NCBI RefSeq assembly: GCF_002159335.1
Contig: NZ_NFHP01000007.1
Span: forward strand, 62,001-126,000
DNA from: Collinsella sp. An7
GTDB lineage: Bacteria; Actinomycetota; Coriobacteriia; Coriobacteriales; Coriobacteriaceae
DNA length: 64,000 bases
Direction: 5' to 3'
Part shown: positions 1 through 8,214 of the stretch, in pieces
How the letters are laid out: every line of letters begins with the position of its first letter
Position numbering within the stretch: the first letter of the stretch is position 1
Position numbers and translations under genes: made by a program
The notes under the pieces: model-generated
What the model was told of the DNA's origin: nothing
Database searches by the model: none
The model's input: only the letters and a program-made list of their open reading frames with translations

Positions 1-479
1 GCGTTCATAAAGAAGGTCTCGGCCCGGTCGCTCGCCGTATGCGCCGTGAGGATGCGCGCGGCCGAGCGCGGACAGCCCGCCTCGCGGCAGAGCTCGTGCA
101 CGTAGCGGCGGGCGGCACGATAGCGCACCTCGCGCGCCGCCGCCTCGAGGTTCTGGCCGCCCAGCTCGGTAAAGCTCGCATGCTCCACGCAGAGCGGCAA
201 GCCATAGCGCTCGCATAGGCTGCGCACAAACGCCTCGTCGCCATCGGAGGCGTCGCCACGCAGGTGATGATTAACATGGAGCACGTGCAGACGTTCGCGG
301 GCGATTCGCGCCGGTCCGCGGCCGTCGGCAATGTCGAGAGTACCGGTGCAGGCCATAACGAGCAGCGCGGTTGAGTCCGCACCACCTGATACCATGAGGA
401 CCACCGGAGCCGAGCCAGCGCCGTCCACCTGCGTCGCGGCTCCCCCGCGCTTGCCAAAATGCTGTGATACCGTTGGCAC
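1..479 (-). CDS. tilS: tRNA(Ile)-lysidine synthase TilS, N-terminal part (cut by window edge)
   Basis: TilS uses ATP to attach lysine to C34 of tRNA-Ile(CAU), changing its decoding from AUG to AUA. Only about the first 160 residues are in the window; the 3' end lies beyond base 1. The N-type ATP-pyrophosphatase loop SGGADST is at residues 31-37, followed by HVNHHLRG and then AHTASDRAETF near the truncation, all in the expected order. I chose the GTG at 479 because GGAGGG sits a few bases upstream. In-frame ATGs at 503 and 506 are possible but have poorer ribosome sites. It is divergent from the metallo-hydrolase at 528, so the 48-bp gap must hold both starts. Confidence 0.9.
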   Translation of the reverse strand, partial: MPTVSQHFGKRGGAATQVDGAGSAPVVLMVSGGADSTALLVMACTGTLDIADGRGPARIARERLHVLHVNHHLRGDASDGDEAFVRSLCERYGLPLCVEHASFTELGGQNLEAAAREVRYRAARRYVHELCREAGCPRSAARILTAHTASDRAETFFMN

Positions 480-527
480 GTGCCCTCCTAACCCCGGCAC
501 CATCATACCCCTCGTCGGAAGGCCCAG

Positions 528-1433
528 ATGATACCCGATACTCTCGAGCCCCATACCCCGCTCGCCGCGTCAGGCGGTGTGGACGGCGCCGCCACCGGCG
601 GCGCCCCGAGTCAGCGGCTCCACCTGCACATCCTCGGCAGCGGCTCCAAGGGCAACTGCGCCCTCGTAGAGGGCCCCGAGGGGCTCATCATGATCGATGA
701 CGGCTTCTCACGGCGCGAGACCATCTCCCGCATGCACGAGCTCGACCTCGACGAGGGCCGCGTACGCGCGCTCATCCTCACCCACGAGCACTCCGACCAC
801 GTGAGCGGGGTCTCGGTGTGGTGCCGGCGCTTTGAGGGCGAGCTCTTTGCGAGCCGCGGCACCGCCGACGCGCGGCACTACCTCGCCTGCCTGCCGTTTG
901 AGGAGTTCATGCCCGGCGACACGCTGCATATCGCCGGCATCTGCGTTACGACCTTCCCCACTTCGCACGATGTGGTGAACCCGGTGGGCTTTCGCTTCTC
1001 GGTCGGCGGCGCACGGGAGGGTGACGCCATCGGCTACGCCACCGACACGGGCATCCTCACGCCCGGGGCGATGCGCGCGCTCGCGGGGGCGCGCATCCTC
1101 GCGCTCGAGAGCAACCACGACGTGCCGATGCTGCGCACCGGCTCCTATCCGCGCTACCTGCAGGATCGCATCTTGAGCGAGCGCGGCCACCTCTCCAACG
1201 CGCAGGCCGCCGAGGCCGTGCGCGAGCTGGTGACCGAGCGGACCGAGGAGCTCATTGCCATGCACATCTCGCAGGAGAACAACCGCCCGAGCCTCGCCGT
1301 GCGGGCACTCGCCGAGGCGCTCGGCGCCACGCTCGACAACGAGCTCGGCAGCTCCGCCACGCTTGAACGCCCGGACGGCCCGACGCTACATATCCGCTCC
1401 GCCGGCCAGAACCGACCCATCAGCATCTGGTAG
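528..1433 (+). CDS. MBL-fold metallo-hydrolase, WalJ/YycJ type
   Basis: This is a 301-residue metallo-beta-lactamase-fold protein. The metal-binding motif THEHSDH is at residues 85-91, with further candidate ligands in FPTSHD, ATDTG, ESNHD and a late MHISQENN. This motif order matches the WalJ/YycJ group of single-domain hydrolases, some of which are reported as 5'-to-3' exonucleases, so the nuclease role here is inferred. A Gly/Ala-rich N-terminal stretch of about 30 residues precedes the conserved LHILGSGS strand. The ATG at 528 follows GGAAGG. It is divergent from tilS and followed by a hairpin terminator. There is no walK/walR pair next to it. Confidence 0.85.
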   Translation: MIPDTLEPHTPLAASGGVDGAATGGAPSQRLHLHILGSGSKGNCALVEGPEGLIMIDDGFSRRETISRMHELDLDEGRVRALILTHEHSDHVSGVSVWCRRFEGELFASRGTADARHYLACLPFEEFMPGDTLHIAGICVTTFPTSHDVVNPVGFRFSVGGAREGDAIGYATDTGILTPGAMRALAGARILALESNHDVPMLRTGSYPRYLQDRILSERGHLSNAQAAEAVRELVTERTEELIAMHISQENNRPSLAVRALAEALGATLDNELGSSATLERPDGPTLHIRSAGQNRPISIW

Positions 1434-1610
1434 CAGCAGTCGACTCGTGATGACCGGACGTCGCGCGATCCAGCCCGCCGCGGGGCGCCCAACTCGCCGG
1501 CTGCGACACTCCGACGTGCACCTACCCGCTTTTCCCATCTCGACAACGTGCGCGCAGCTCAACACCGCACGGGATGGGCGCAGCGCTCCGCGCGCAGTTC
1601 CGCACACAAA

Positions 1611-1631
1611 GGAGGCCCCGGTGGGGCCTCC
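1611..1631. terminator. Hairpin terminator between metallo-hydrolase and hsp20
   Basis: A perfect 9-bp stem, GGAGGCCCC at 1611-1619 pairing with GGGGCCTCC at 1623-1631, has a three-base loop. The nearest T-rich run on the + strand is some distance on (1647-1653). It lies between the convergent metallo-hydrolase and hsp20 and could end transcription from either side. The rest of 1434-1772 shows no gene or other clear signal. Confidence 0.55.
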
Positions 1632-1772
1632 GTCTTGCACCATCTTTGTTTTTCCTCAGCTCGACGCCGTACGCGCAGGGGGAGGCCGACGGCTTCCCTA
1701 AGCGAACATTCCGCAGGCGCACAGCGCCGAGGACGTTCGCGTGGGAACCGCCGGCCTCCCCCGCCGGGAGCG

Positions 1773-2201
1773 TTAGTCGATCGCGATCTTGGTTACGTTC
1801 TTCTTCTCGACGATCTTGGGAACGGTGACGGTCAGCACGCCGTCGGCGTACTTGGCCGAGAGGCCCTCGCTCGCTGCGTCCTTGAGGTAGACGCCGCGGG
1901 TCGCGCTGTAGGCGCTGAACTCCTTCTGCAGGTAGTTCTTACCCTTGTCCTCCTCCTTCTCCTCAACGTTCACCGAGATGGAGAGGCGGCCCTCGTTAAG
2001 CTCAACGTCGATGTCGTCCTTGCTCACGCCAGTGAGGTACGCCTTGACCTCGTAGCCGTCGCCCGTGTCCTCAACGTCCATGGGGAACGCCTTGGAGAGC
2101 GGGGCCTGAGCGAAGTCCATCATGTCGTCAAACGCATCGAGCAACGAGTTGTTGAACGGACGGATACCAAAAACCGAACGATACGGAACCATGCTTGCCA
2201 T
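1773..2201 (-). CDS. Small heat shock protein, Hsp20/alpha-crystallin family
   Basis: This 142-residue protein is an ATP-independent holdase chaperone of the cytosol that keeps unfolding proteins soluble. The alpha-crystallin domain spans about residues 40-135, with the strand-rich core from YEVKAYLTGVSKDDIDVEL through GVLTVTVPKI. The C-terminal IAI fits the IXI motif that links dimers into oligomers. The length is typical. The ATG at 2201 follows a strong AAAGGAG. It is monocistronic, with a perfect inverted repeat about 135 bp upstream that resembles the HspR operator (see 2335-2361), suggesting heat-shock derepression. Confidence 0.93.
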   Translation of the reverse strand: MASMVPYRSVFGIRPFNNSLLDAFDDMMDFAQAPLSKAFPMDVEDTGDGYEVKAYLTGVSKDDIDVELNEGRLSISVNVEEKEEDKGKNYLQKEFSAYSATRGVYLKDAASEGLSAKYADGVLTVTVPKIVEKKNVTKIAID

Positions 2202-2334
2202 AATCGATCACTCCTTTGTGACGACCCTCCGCCGACTACTGTGGCGGTGGGATTTCTTTGACCGCTTCTGTTATGCCCGGCTTCGCAGGTTCTAATCGCT
2301 TTGATTCAGATTTCTTGAGCGTCACAGTATCATC

Positions 2335-2361
2335 AAATCTAAGTTTAGAAGACTTAGATTT
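2335..2361. promoter_or_regulatory. HAIR-like operator upstream of hsp20
   Basis: Perfect 10-bp arms, AAATCTAAGT at 2335-2344 and ACTTAGATTT at 2352-2361, are separated by 7 bp. The actinobacterial HspR site (HAIR) is CTTGAGT-N7-ACTCAAG. The arm polarity, the exact 7-bp spacer and the inner AGT-N7-ACT all match; the outer bases differ. A GATACT element follows on the minus strand toward hsp20. The hspR gene is not in the window, so the binding protein is inferred. Confidence 0.6.
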
Positions 2362-2514
2362 ATGCAGAAGAGCTTTGCGGGCACGCGGCCCTGCCTTAAC
2401 TCAGCGTGAAACCCGCGTGGAACTCGCTTACATTTTGGTGAAAACCCATCCAGCCCCGCACGGCCACCGTACAATAGGCCTGATGCAGGCCATCGCGCAG
2501 GAGGGCGAGCCACC

Positions 2515-3117
2515 ATGGAGAACCGGGTCAACACAGACGGCAGCGCGCCGCGCGACCAGGTAGAGGGCACTCCCGGCACCGCGCCCGTGCGCCCGCCGCG
2601 CCCCACACGCGGAAGCACCTCCCAGCCCAGCATGCCCACGGGGCCTGAAGACTCGCGCCAGACCGCCGCGCGGCCGGCGGCGAGCGCGAACGCCCCGATG
2701 CCCGGGCAGCCCGTAGACGCTATCCCCTACCAGCGCACGCGGCCGCATATCACCCAAGAGCCCATCGCCGACGACCCCACCCGCTACGTCACGCGCGAGC
2801 GTTATGCCACGCTTGAGCAAACGCGTCCGCGCCGGCATATGGGGGTCGCCACGTCTGACCCGCAGTACCTTCCTGTGACCGAACCTGGTCGCGGCGCCCA
2901 GCCCGGCGCCAACGGCGATGTGCCGGGGCCGGCGCACCCCGCCTCAGGCAAGCGAGCGCCGCTCCACTACGACCGTTATCTCCAGACGCCCAAACCAGGC
3001 AAGACGATCTTCTCGTCGCGCCACGAGCGCGTGCGGCGGCGCACCCGCGCCTTTATCATCGCGGTGCTGCTCGTTGCCATCGCGATCGCCCTGGTGTGGT
3101 TCTTTGTGCTGAGGTAG
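2515..3117 (+). CDS. Hypothetical protein with one C-terminal membrane anchor
   Basis: This 200-residue protein has no family I recognise. Residues 1 to about 165 are Pro/Ala/Arg-rich and probably disordered. One hydrophobic helix (AFIIAVLLVAIAIALVWFFV) lies at the extreme C-terminus after a very basic stretch, giving a tail-anchored or single-pass protein with the bulk predicted in the cytosol. The ATG at 2515 follows AGGAGGG. The cysteine desulfurase starts 8 bp after its stop, so the two are likely co-transcribed, but the shared function is unknown. Confidence 0.75.
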   Translation: MENRVNTDGSAPRDQVEGTPGTAPVRPPRPTRGSTSQPSMPTGPEDSRQTAARPAASANAPMPGQPVDAIPYQRTRPHITQEPIADDPTRYVTRERYATLEQTRPRRHMGVATSDPQYLPVTEPGRGAQPGANGDVPGPAHPASGKRAPLHYDRYLQTPKPGKTIFSSRHERVRRRTRAFIIAVLLVAIAIALVWFFVLR

Positions 3118-3125
3118 GACCCGCC

Positions 3126-4481
3126 ATGACCTGTCCGCTCTCCCCTTCTGCAGAAAACCCACCCGCGCCCGGCGCCTCCGCCGTCTCAAACGGCGGCGCG
3201 CCCGGCGCAGTCGGCGCGGCCTCCAACCCAGCCGGCCCCGGTGCTGCTGCGCCTGATGTGCATCGTTACCTCTACGCCGACAACGCTGCCACCACGCCGC
3301 TCTCGCCCCGGGCACTCGAAGCCATGATGCCCTATCTCACCAGCGCGTTTGGCAACCCGAGCGGCATCCACCGCATCGCGCGCGAGGCTGCGCTTGCCCT
3401 CGACGACGCGCGTGCCCGCGTGGCGCACGAGCTTGGCGCCGCCCATCCGAGCGAAACCTACTTCACCAGCGGCGGTTCAGAATCCGACACCTGGGTGCTC
3501 CGCGGCGCCGTCCAGCGCTTCCGCGACCTCCATGGTGCCGACACCCCCGCGCGCATCGTCACGAGCGCCATTGAGCACCACGCCATCCTGCATACCTGCG
3601 AGGCGCTTGAGCGCGAAGGGGTGCGCGTCACCTACCTTCCCGTCGACACGCTGGGGCACGTGCGGCCGAGCGACCTTGAGGACACGCTCTGCCGTGCCGC
3701 GGAGGAGAACCGTGCCCGCGGAATCGACGCACCGCCTGCAGCGCTCGTCTCCATCATGCTCGCCAACAACGAGGTCGGCACCATCCAAGATGTGTACGAG
3801 CTCGCACGCGTCGCGCATGCGCACCACGTGCCCTTCCACACTGACGCGGTGCAGGCCGTGGGGCATATTCCGGTCGACGTAGCCGAGCTTGGGGTCGACG
3901 CGCTCTCGCTCTCGGGCCACAAGTTCCATGGGCCCCGCGGCGTGGGGGCGCTCTACCTGCGCGAAGGCTTCTCTATCCCGCCGCTCATCCGCGGCGGGGC
4001 GCAGGAACGCGGCGAACGTGCCGGTACCGAGAACGTTGCTGGCATCGTGGGGCTCGCCGCCGCGCTCGAGGAGGCCTGTCGGGACCTCAGGACCAAGATG
4101 GAGCGCCTCGGCGCCCTCCGCGACGAGCTTGTGGGACGCATCCTCGGTGCCACAACTGACGTTAGGCTCACCGGCGACCCCGACCCCGCGCGCCGCCTGC
4201 CGGGCATCGCATCGTTTATCTGCCGTGATGTTGACGGCGAGCTCCTTGTGGTGCTTCTTGATCGCGCAGGCGTGGCTGCCGCCACGGGCTCGGCCTGCTC
4301 CACGGGCGAGACCGGACCCTCGCACGTTATCACCGCGCTCGGCATCTCCGGCCCGCGCTGGACGCACGGATCGTTGCGACTCTCGCTCGCCGATGACGCG
4401 ACCGAGGCCGACATCGCCGAGCTCGCCGAACGCGTGAGCGCGGCCATCGCCCGCACCCGCAGCCTCAGCGCCATGGTGTAG
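3126..4481 (+). CDS. Cysteine desulfurase, NifS/IscS family
   Basis: This PLP-dependent aminotransferase class V enzyme takes sulfur from cysteine for iron-sulfur clusters, thio-tRNA or other sulfur acceptors. From the ATG at 3126 it is 451 residues. The conserved fold begins at YADNAATTPLS, after a Pro/Ala/Gly-rich N-terminal extension of about 48 residues that NifS proteins usually lack. Key features are HTDAVQ, the PLP lysine in SGHKFHGPRG, the glycine-rich GTEN segment and the catalytic cysteine in GSACSTGE. An upstream in-frame ATG at 3096 overlaps the previous gene and lacks a good ribosome site. A NifU-like scaffold is encoded separately at 18243-18833; tilS nearby suggests a possible tRNA-thiolation link, which is inference. 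Confidence 0.9.
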   Translation: MTCPLSPSAENPPAPGASAVSNGGAPGAVGAASNPAGPGAAAPDVHRYLYADNAATTPLSPRALEAMMPYLTSAFGNPSGIHRIAREAALALDDARARVAHELGAAHPSETYFTSGGSESDTWVLRGAVQRFRDLHGADTPARIVTSAIEHHAILHTCEALEREGVRVTYLPVDTLGHVRPSDLEDTLCRAAEENRARGIDAPPAALVSIMLANNEVGTIQDVYELARVAHAHHVPFHTDAVQAVGHIPVDVAELGVDALSLSGHKFHGPRGVGALYLREGFSIPPLIRGGAQERGERAGTENVAGIVGLAAALEEACRDLRTKMERLGALRDELVGRILGATTDVRLTGDPDPARRLPGIASFICRDVDGELLVVLLDRAGVAAATGSACSTGETGPSHVITALGISGPRWTHGSLRLSLADDATEADIAELAERVSAAIARTRSLSAMV

Positions 4482-4531
4482 CCTGCCGGAGTCGACCTAC
4501 GCCCTTGCCGACCCTCCCCCGCCCGCGACGC

Positions 4532-4564
4532 AAAAAAGGCGGGCACCCCGCAGGATGCCCGCCT
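4532..4564 (-). terminator. Rho-independent terminator of pgcA
   Basis: On the minus strand a 9-bp stem (AGGCGGGCA, 4556-4564, pairing with TGCCCGCCT, 4537-4545) is followed by six Ts (4532-4537). It lies about 85 bp beyond the pgcA stop codon and is placed to stop that transcript before it reaches the convergent desulfurase gene. Confidence 0.85.
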
Positions 4565-4648
4565 GAGTCGCCAATACCGGCAGCGCCTATCCAGTCCGCC
4601 GCGTCAGCCTGGCCGTCGCGACGTCAGCAGCGCTCCACAAACCGCGCG

Positions 4649-6343
4649 CTACGAGAGCAGCTTGCGGCCATCTTCCTCGATCTTGTCCATGAGCGCGTCG
4701 GCCGCGGCGGCGTCCTCGCCCTTGGCAAAGATGTAGAGCTTGATCTTGGGCTCGGTGCCGGAGGGGCGCACGATGGCCTTGTTGCCACCCTCGAGGTCAA
4801 ACTCGATGACGTTGGCCTTGGGCAGGCCGTTTACGCCCGTCGCGTAGTCCACCACGACCTCCACCGGCGAGCCGGCAATCTCGGTCGGCGGATTCTCGCG
4901 AAGCCCCGCCATGATGCCGGCCATCTTGGCGGCACCGTCGGCACCCGGGTAGCTCAGCGAGATGGTCTTGTTGTGGTAGTAGCCGTATTTCTCGTAGAGG
5001 TCGCGCATGGCCTGGACGAGGTTCTTGCCCTCGCGCTTGTAGTACTGCGCCATCTGGCAGATGAGCAGGCTCGCGTTGACGGCGTCCTTGTCGCGCACGT
5101 GGTCGCCCGAGAGGTAGCCGTAGCTCTCCTCAAAGCCAAAGATAAAGCGGTCGACCTCGCCGGCGTCGGAAAGCCCGGTGATAATGTCGCCGATGTACTT
5201 AAAGCCGGTGAGGCAGCGGCGCAGCTCAAAGCCGTACTCCTCGGCGAGCGCGTCCACCATGGCGGAGGACACGATGGTCGTTACCGCAACCTTATTGGAG
5301 AGGTCCTCGCCGCGGGCGGCGCGCATCTTGCAGATGTAGTCGAGCAGCAGCACGCCCATCTCGTTGCCGGTGATGAGGGTGTAGTCGTCGCCGTCGGCGC
5401 AGGCAACGCCCACGCGGTCGGCGTCGGGGTCGGTCGCGAGCAGAAGGTCGGGCTGCACCTCGCGGCACAGGTCGATGCCCTTCTGCATGGCCTCGCGAAT
5501 CTCGGGGTTGGGATACGGGCAGGTGGGGAAGTCGCCGTTGGGGTCCTTCTGCTCGGGCACGATGGTGATGTCGGTGATACCGGCCTTGTTGAGAACGGTC
5601 GTCACCGGGATGAGGCCCGTGCCGTTGAGCGGGGTGTAGACGAGCTTGAGCGGCAGCTCGGCCTGCTCCTCGGGAGTGAGGTTGCAGACGGAGCACTTGA
5701 GGACGGCGTCGTAGTAGGCGTCGAGCACCTCGTCGTCGATCCACTTGATGAGCCCCTGCTCAACCGCCTCGTCAAAGTCCATGATCTTGACGTCGGTGAA
5801 GGGGTTGGTAGCCTCCATGGCTGCCGAGATGGCGTCCGCCGCCTCCGAGGTAATCTGGCAACCATCCGGGCCGTAGGCCTTGTAGCCGTTGTAGGGCGCG
5901 GGGTTGTGCGAGGCCGTCATGCAGATGCCGCCCGAGCAGTGCAGGTAGCGCGTGGCCCACGAGAGCGTCGGCACCGGCGAGATCTTGGGATACACGTAGG
6001 CCACAACGCCGTTGGCAGCCAGGATGGCCGCGGTGGTCTTAACGAAGAGCTCGCCCTTGTTGCGACTGTCGCGCGCGATGGCGACGGTGGGATTCTCGAA
6101 GTTCTTGTTGAGGTAGTCGGCAAAGCCCTGGGTGGCGCGCCCGACCGTGTAGATGTTCATGCGGTTGGTGCCGGCGCCGATGGTGCCGCGCAGGCCAGCC
6201 GTGCCAAATGCGAGGTCCTGGAAGAACGCGTCGGTGATGGCGTCCTCGTCGCCCGCCTCCTTCATAGCGGTGAGTTCCGCCAGAAGCTCTTCGTCCTTGA
6301 CGTTGGCGATCCATGTGTCAAGGAGCTCATGTACATCTGCCAT
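4649..6343 (-). CDS. pgcA: Phosphoglucomutase/phosphomannomutase
   Basis: This 564-residue alpha-D-phosphohexomutase interconverts glucose-1-phosphate and glucose-6-phosphate, and probably the mannose phosphates, for cell envelope sugar nucleotides and glycogen. All four family signatures are present in order: the phosphoserine loop TASHNPAPYNGYKAYG, the metal loop DPDADRVG, the sugar-binding loop FGFEESYGYLSGD and the phosphate-binding RPSGTEPKIKLY. Length and motifs fit the PgcA/PGM2-like branch of Gram-positive bacteria. The ATG at 6343 follows GAAAGGAAGG. It is monocistronic with its own terminator at 4532-4564. The 247 bp upstream shows no clear promoter to me. Confidence 0.93.
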   Translation of the reverse strand: MADVHELLDTWIANVKDEELLAELTAMKEAGDEDAITDAFFQDLAFGTAGLRGTIGAGTNRMNIYTVGRATQGFADYLNKNFENPTVAIARDSRNKGELFVKTTAAILAANGVVAYVYPKISPVPTLSWATRYLHCSGGICMTASHNPAPYNGYKAYGPDGCQITSEAADAISAAMEATNPFTDVKIMDFDEAVEQGLIKWIDDEVLDAYYDAVLKCSVCNLTPEEQAELPLKLVYTPLNGTGLIPVTTVLNKAGITDITIVPEQKDPNGDFPTCPYPNPEIREAMQKGIDLCREVQPDLLLATDPDADRVGVACADGDDYTLITGNEMGVLLLDYICKMRAARGEDLSNKVAVTTIVSSAMVDALAEEYGFELRRCLTGFKYIGDIITGLSDAGEVDRFIFGFEESYGYLSGDHVRDKDAVNASLLICQMAQYYKREGKNLVQAMRDLYEKYGYYHNKTISLSYPGADGAAKMAGIMAGLRENPPTEIAGSPVEVVVDYATGVNGLPKANVIEFDLEGGNKAIVRPSGTEPKIKLYIFAKGEDAAAADALMDKIEEDGRKLLS

Positions 6344-6572
6344 GGGGGTGCCTTCCTTTCAAGCCGTCAGAGTACCGCCCGTCGCGCGGCCGCGGCAGGC
6401 AGATACTTGCATCATAGAGCATGGGCGCGCGGGCGGCGGTGACGCTCCGGTAAGCGTGCGGTAATGCAAGGTGGACGAAATGCCACCCCGCGCGGGCGGG
6501 CGCACATGTGACGGGCATGTCCTATCCCGACAAGCACCACCGTGCGCCGTATGCCACCGCGCGGGCGGTACG

Positions 6573-6581
6573 TGTTACAAT
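6573..6581 (+). promoter_or_regulatory. Extended -10 promoter of tRNA-Lys
   Basis: TGTTACAAT is an extended -10 (TGN plus TACAAT at 6576-6581) about 10 bp before the mature tRNA 5' end. No convincing -35 is visible, which is common for extended -10 promoters. Confidence 0.55.
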
Positions 6582-6590
6582 GCCATCTGC

Positions 6591-6666
6591 GGGCCGTTAG
6601 CTCAGCTGGCAGAGCAGGGGACTTTTAATCCCAAGGTCTAGGGTTCGAACCCCTAACGGCCCACCA
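6591..6666 (+). tRNA. tRNA-Lys(TTT)
   Basis: A complete 76-nt cloverleaf with encoded CCA. The acceptor stem GGGCCGT pairs with ACGGCCC, the D stem is GCTC/GAGC, the anticodon loop CTTTTAA gives anticodon TTT, and the T arm TAGGG-TTCGAAC-CCCTA is standard. The first anticodon-stem pair (G27-A43) looks mismatched. It stands alone, followed within 11 bp by a terminator. Confidence 0.97.
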
Positions 6667-6676
6667 TCGGTAAAAC

Positions 6677-6708
6677 AACGCCTCCAACCGCGGAGGCGTT
6701 TCTTGTTT
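6677..6708 (+). terminator. Terminator of tRNA-Lys
   Basis: AACGCCTCC (6677-6685) pairs with GGAGGCGTT (6692-6700), followed by the T-rich TCTTGTTT. It ends the tRNA-Lys transcript and faces the convergent aminopeptidase gene. Confidence 0.85.
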
Positions 6709-6759
6709 GGGTCCAGCACCGGGGCGGGTCCTACCGCACGGCGGCCCCGCCGGCCCTCG

Positions 6760-8040
6760 CTACTCCCAGCTCCACTGGCCGTTGACAAAGACCGGGACCT
6801 CGGTGCCGTCGACCATGATGCCCGTGATGTCGAGGTCATCGGTCCCGATCATAAAGTCGACGTGCGTTGCCGAGGTGTTGACGCCGGCAGCACGCAGCGC
6901 CTCGGCATCCATGTCGTAGCCGCCCTCGTAGCACTCAGGGAAGCCAATTCCCAGCGCCAGATGGCAGCTCGCGTTCTCGTCGTAGAGCGTGTCAAAGAAG
7001 AGCGTCCCGCTCTCGCGGATGGGCGTGTTCTTGGAGATGAGCGCCACCTCGCCGAGCCGGCGCGCGCCCTCGTCGGTCTCGATGATCGAGCGGAGCGCGT
7101 CGTAGCCCTGCTCAGCGCCGTAATCCACCACCCGGCCGCCTTCAAACCGCAGCCAGAACCGATCGATCTTGGTGCCATGGTGGATGAGCGGCAGCGCAGA
7201 GTACACGATGCCGTCGGCGCGCATGCGATCGGGCGAGGTAAAGACCTCCTCGGTGGGGATATTGGGAAAGAACGGATGTCCCTCGGGCGTTTCGCTGCGG
7301 CCGCCCGCCCACACGTGGCGGTCGGTGAGCCCCACCGTGAAGTCGGTGCCGTTGTCGGCGTGATAGCGCAGCGCGTCAAAGTGGTGCTCGTTCAAGAAGC
7401 GCAGGTTCTTCTCAAAGGTCGCGTCGTGCAGCTCCCATGCGCTCTCGGGGTCCTCACCGTCTGCGCGCGCCGCCGAGAGGATGGCGCACCACAACTTGTA
7501 GACCGCGACCTCGTCCTCCAAGCCGGGGAAGACGTGGCGCGCCCACGCCGCCACCGGCGCGCCGGCGATGCACCACGGGTTGATGTTGAAGTCGAGCCCG
7601 CGGCGGAAGATCTTGCACTGGCTGTTCCGCGCGCGCGAAGCCGCAGCGGGCTTGGCCGGGTCGACGCCGCGCAGTGCCTCGGGGTCGGCGCCCTCTACAA
7701 AGATAAAGCACGCCCCGTCACGCGCGAGCGAGTCGAGCTGCTCGATCTGCCAAGCGGGCGTCTTCTCAAAATAGGCGGCGTCAACGTGCTCGTAGGTAAG
7801 GCGGGTAACCTCGTCGTCTCCCCAAATCACCGTCACGTGCCCCGCGCCCGCCGCGTAGGCCTCCGCAACGAGCACCCGCACATAGTCGCACGTCTCGACC
7901 GGCGCCTGTACCACGACCTCCTGACCGGGGGTAACGTTGACACCCTTGCGCACGATGAGCTTAGCATAGCGGCGAATCTTGGGCTCGAGCTGGCGCATGC
8001 CGGCACGGGCGTCGTCAATCGTGAGGGCGGCACGGATCAT
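6760..8040 (-). CDS. Aminopeptidase, peptidase family M29
   Basis: A 426-residue cytosolic metallo-aminopeptidase (AmpS/aminopeptidase T type) that removes N-terminal residues from short peptides. Family landmarks include FTVGL, the metal-ligand region NIPTEEVFTSPD, a ligand glutamate in LGEVALI, the histidine in ENASCHLALG and the C-terminal HVDFMIGTDDLDITG. I chose the ATG at 8040, which has AAGGGA upstream and starts right before the conserved N-terminus; the frame remains open to 8076 but the extra residues look non-coding. A palindromic repeat starts about 100 bp upstream. Confidence 0.92.
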   Translation of the reverse strand: MIRAALTIDDARAGMRQLEPKIRRYAKLIVRKGVNVTPGQEVVVQAPVETCDYVRVLVAEAYAAGAGHVTVIWGDDEVTRLTYEHVDAAYFEKTPAWQIEQLDSLARDGACFIFVEGADPEALRGVDPAKPAAASRARNSQCKIFRRGLDFNINPWCIAGAPVAAWARHVFPGLEDEVAVYKLWCAILSAARADGEDPESAWELHDATFEKNLRFLNEHHFDALRYHADNGTDFTVGLTDRHVWAGGRSETPEGHPFFPNIPTEEVFTSPDRMRADGIVYSALPLIHHGTKIDRFWLRFEGGRVVDYGAEQGYDALRSIIETDEGARRLGEVALISKNTPIRESGTLFFDTLYDENASCHLALGIGFPECYEGGYDMDAEALRAAGVNTSATHVDFMIGTDDLDITGIMVDGTEVPVFVNGQWSWE

Positions 8041-8143
8041 AGGAGGTCCCTTCAAATCGAGCCCGCTCCAGCACATGGAGCGGGGTCAAACCACAAACAG
8101 CTTCCTTCTACCCAACATGCCACAAGGCAACCCCGCCGTGCCA

Positions 8144-8199
8144 TGACAAAGGGGACAGGTTCGTTTGTCACGTGACAAACGAACCTGTCCCCCTTGGCA
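8144..8199. repeat. Palindromic repeat, GGGGAC family, copy R1
   Basis: Two head-to-head units, 8144-8170 and 8173-8199, are separated by CG. In the first unit TGACAAA and TTTGTCA form a 7-bp stem around the core GGGGACAGGTTCG; the second is its inverted copy with small changes at the outer end. It lies 16 bp after the stop of the membrane protein at 8215-8883, so it may also act as its terminator, though no long T-run follows. Confidence 0.85.
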
Positions 8200-8214
8200 T
8201 ATGCGCGCAAACGG

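Noticed and set aside
2258-2563. A 101-codon frame on the + strand
   Set aside because: It overlaps the HAIR-like operator and the start of the gene at 2515, has no good ribosome site and no recognisable sequence.
4505-6442. Open frame of 645 codons on the + strand
   Set aside because: Antisense of pgcA, which shows all four phosphohexomutase motifs. It also runs through the pgcA terminator.
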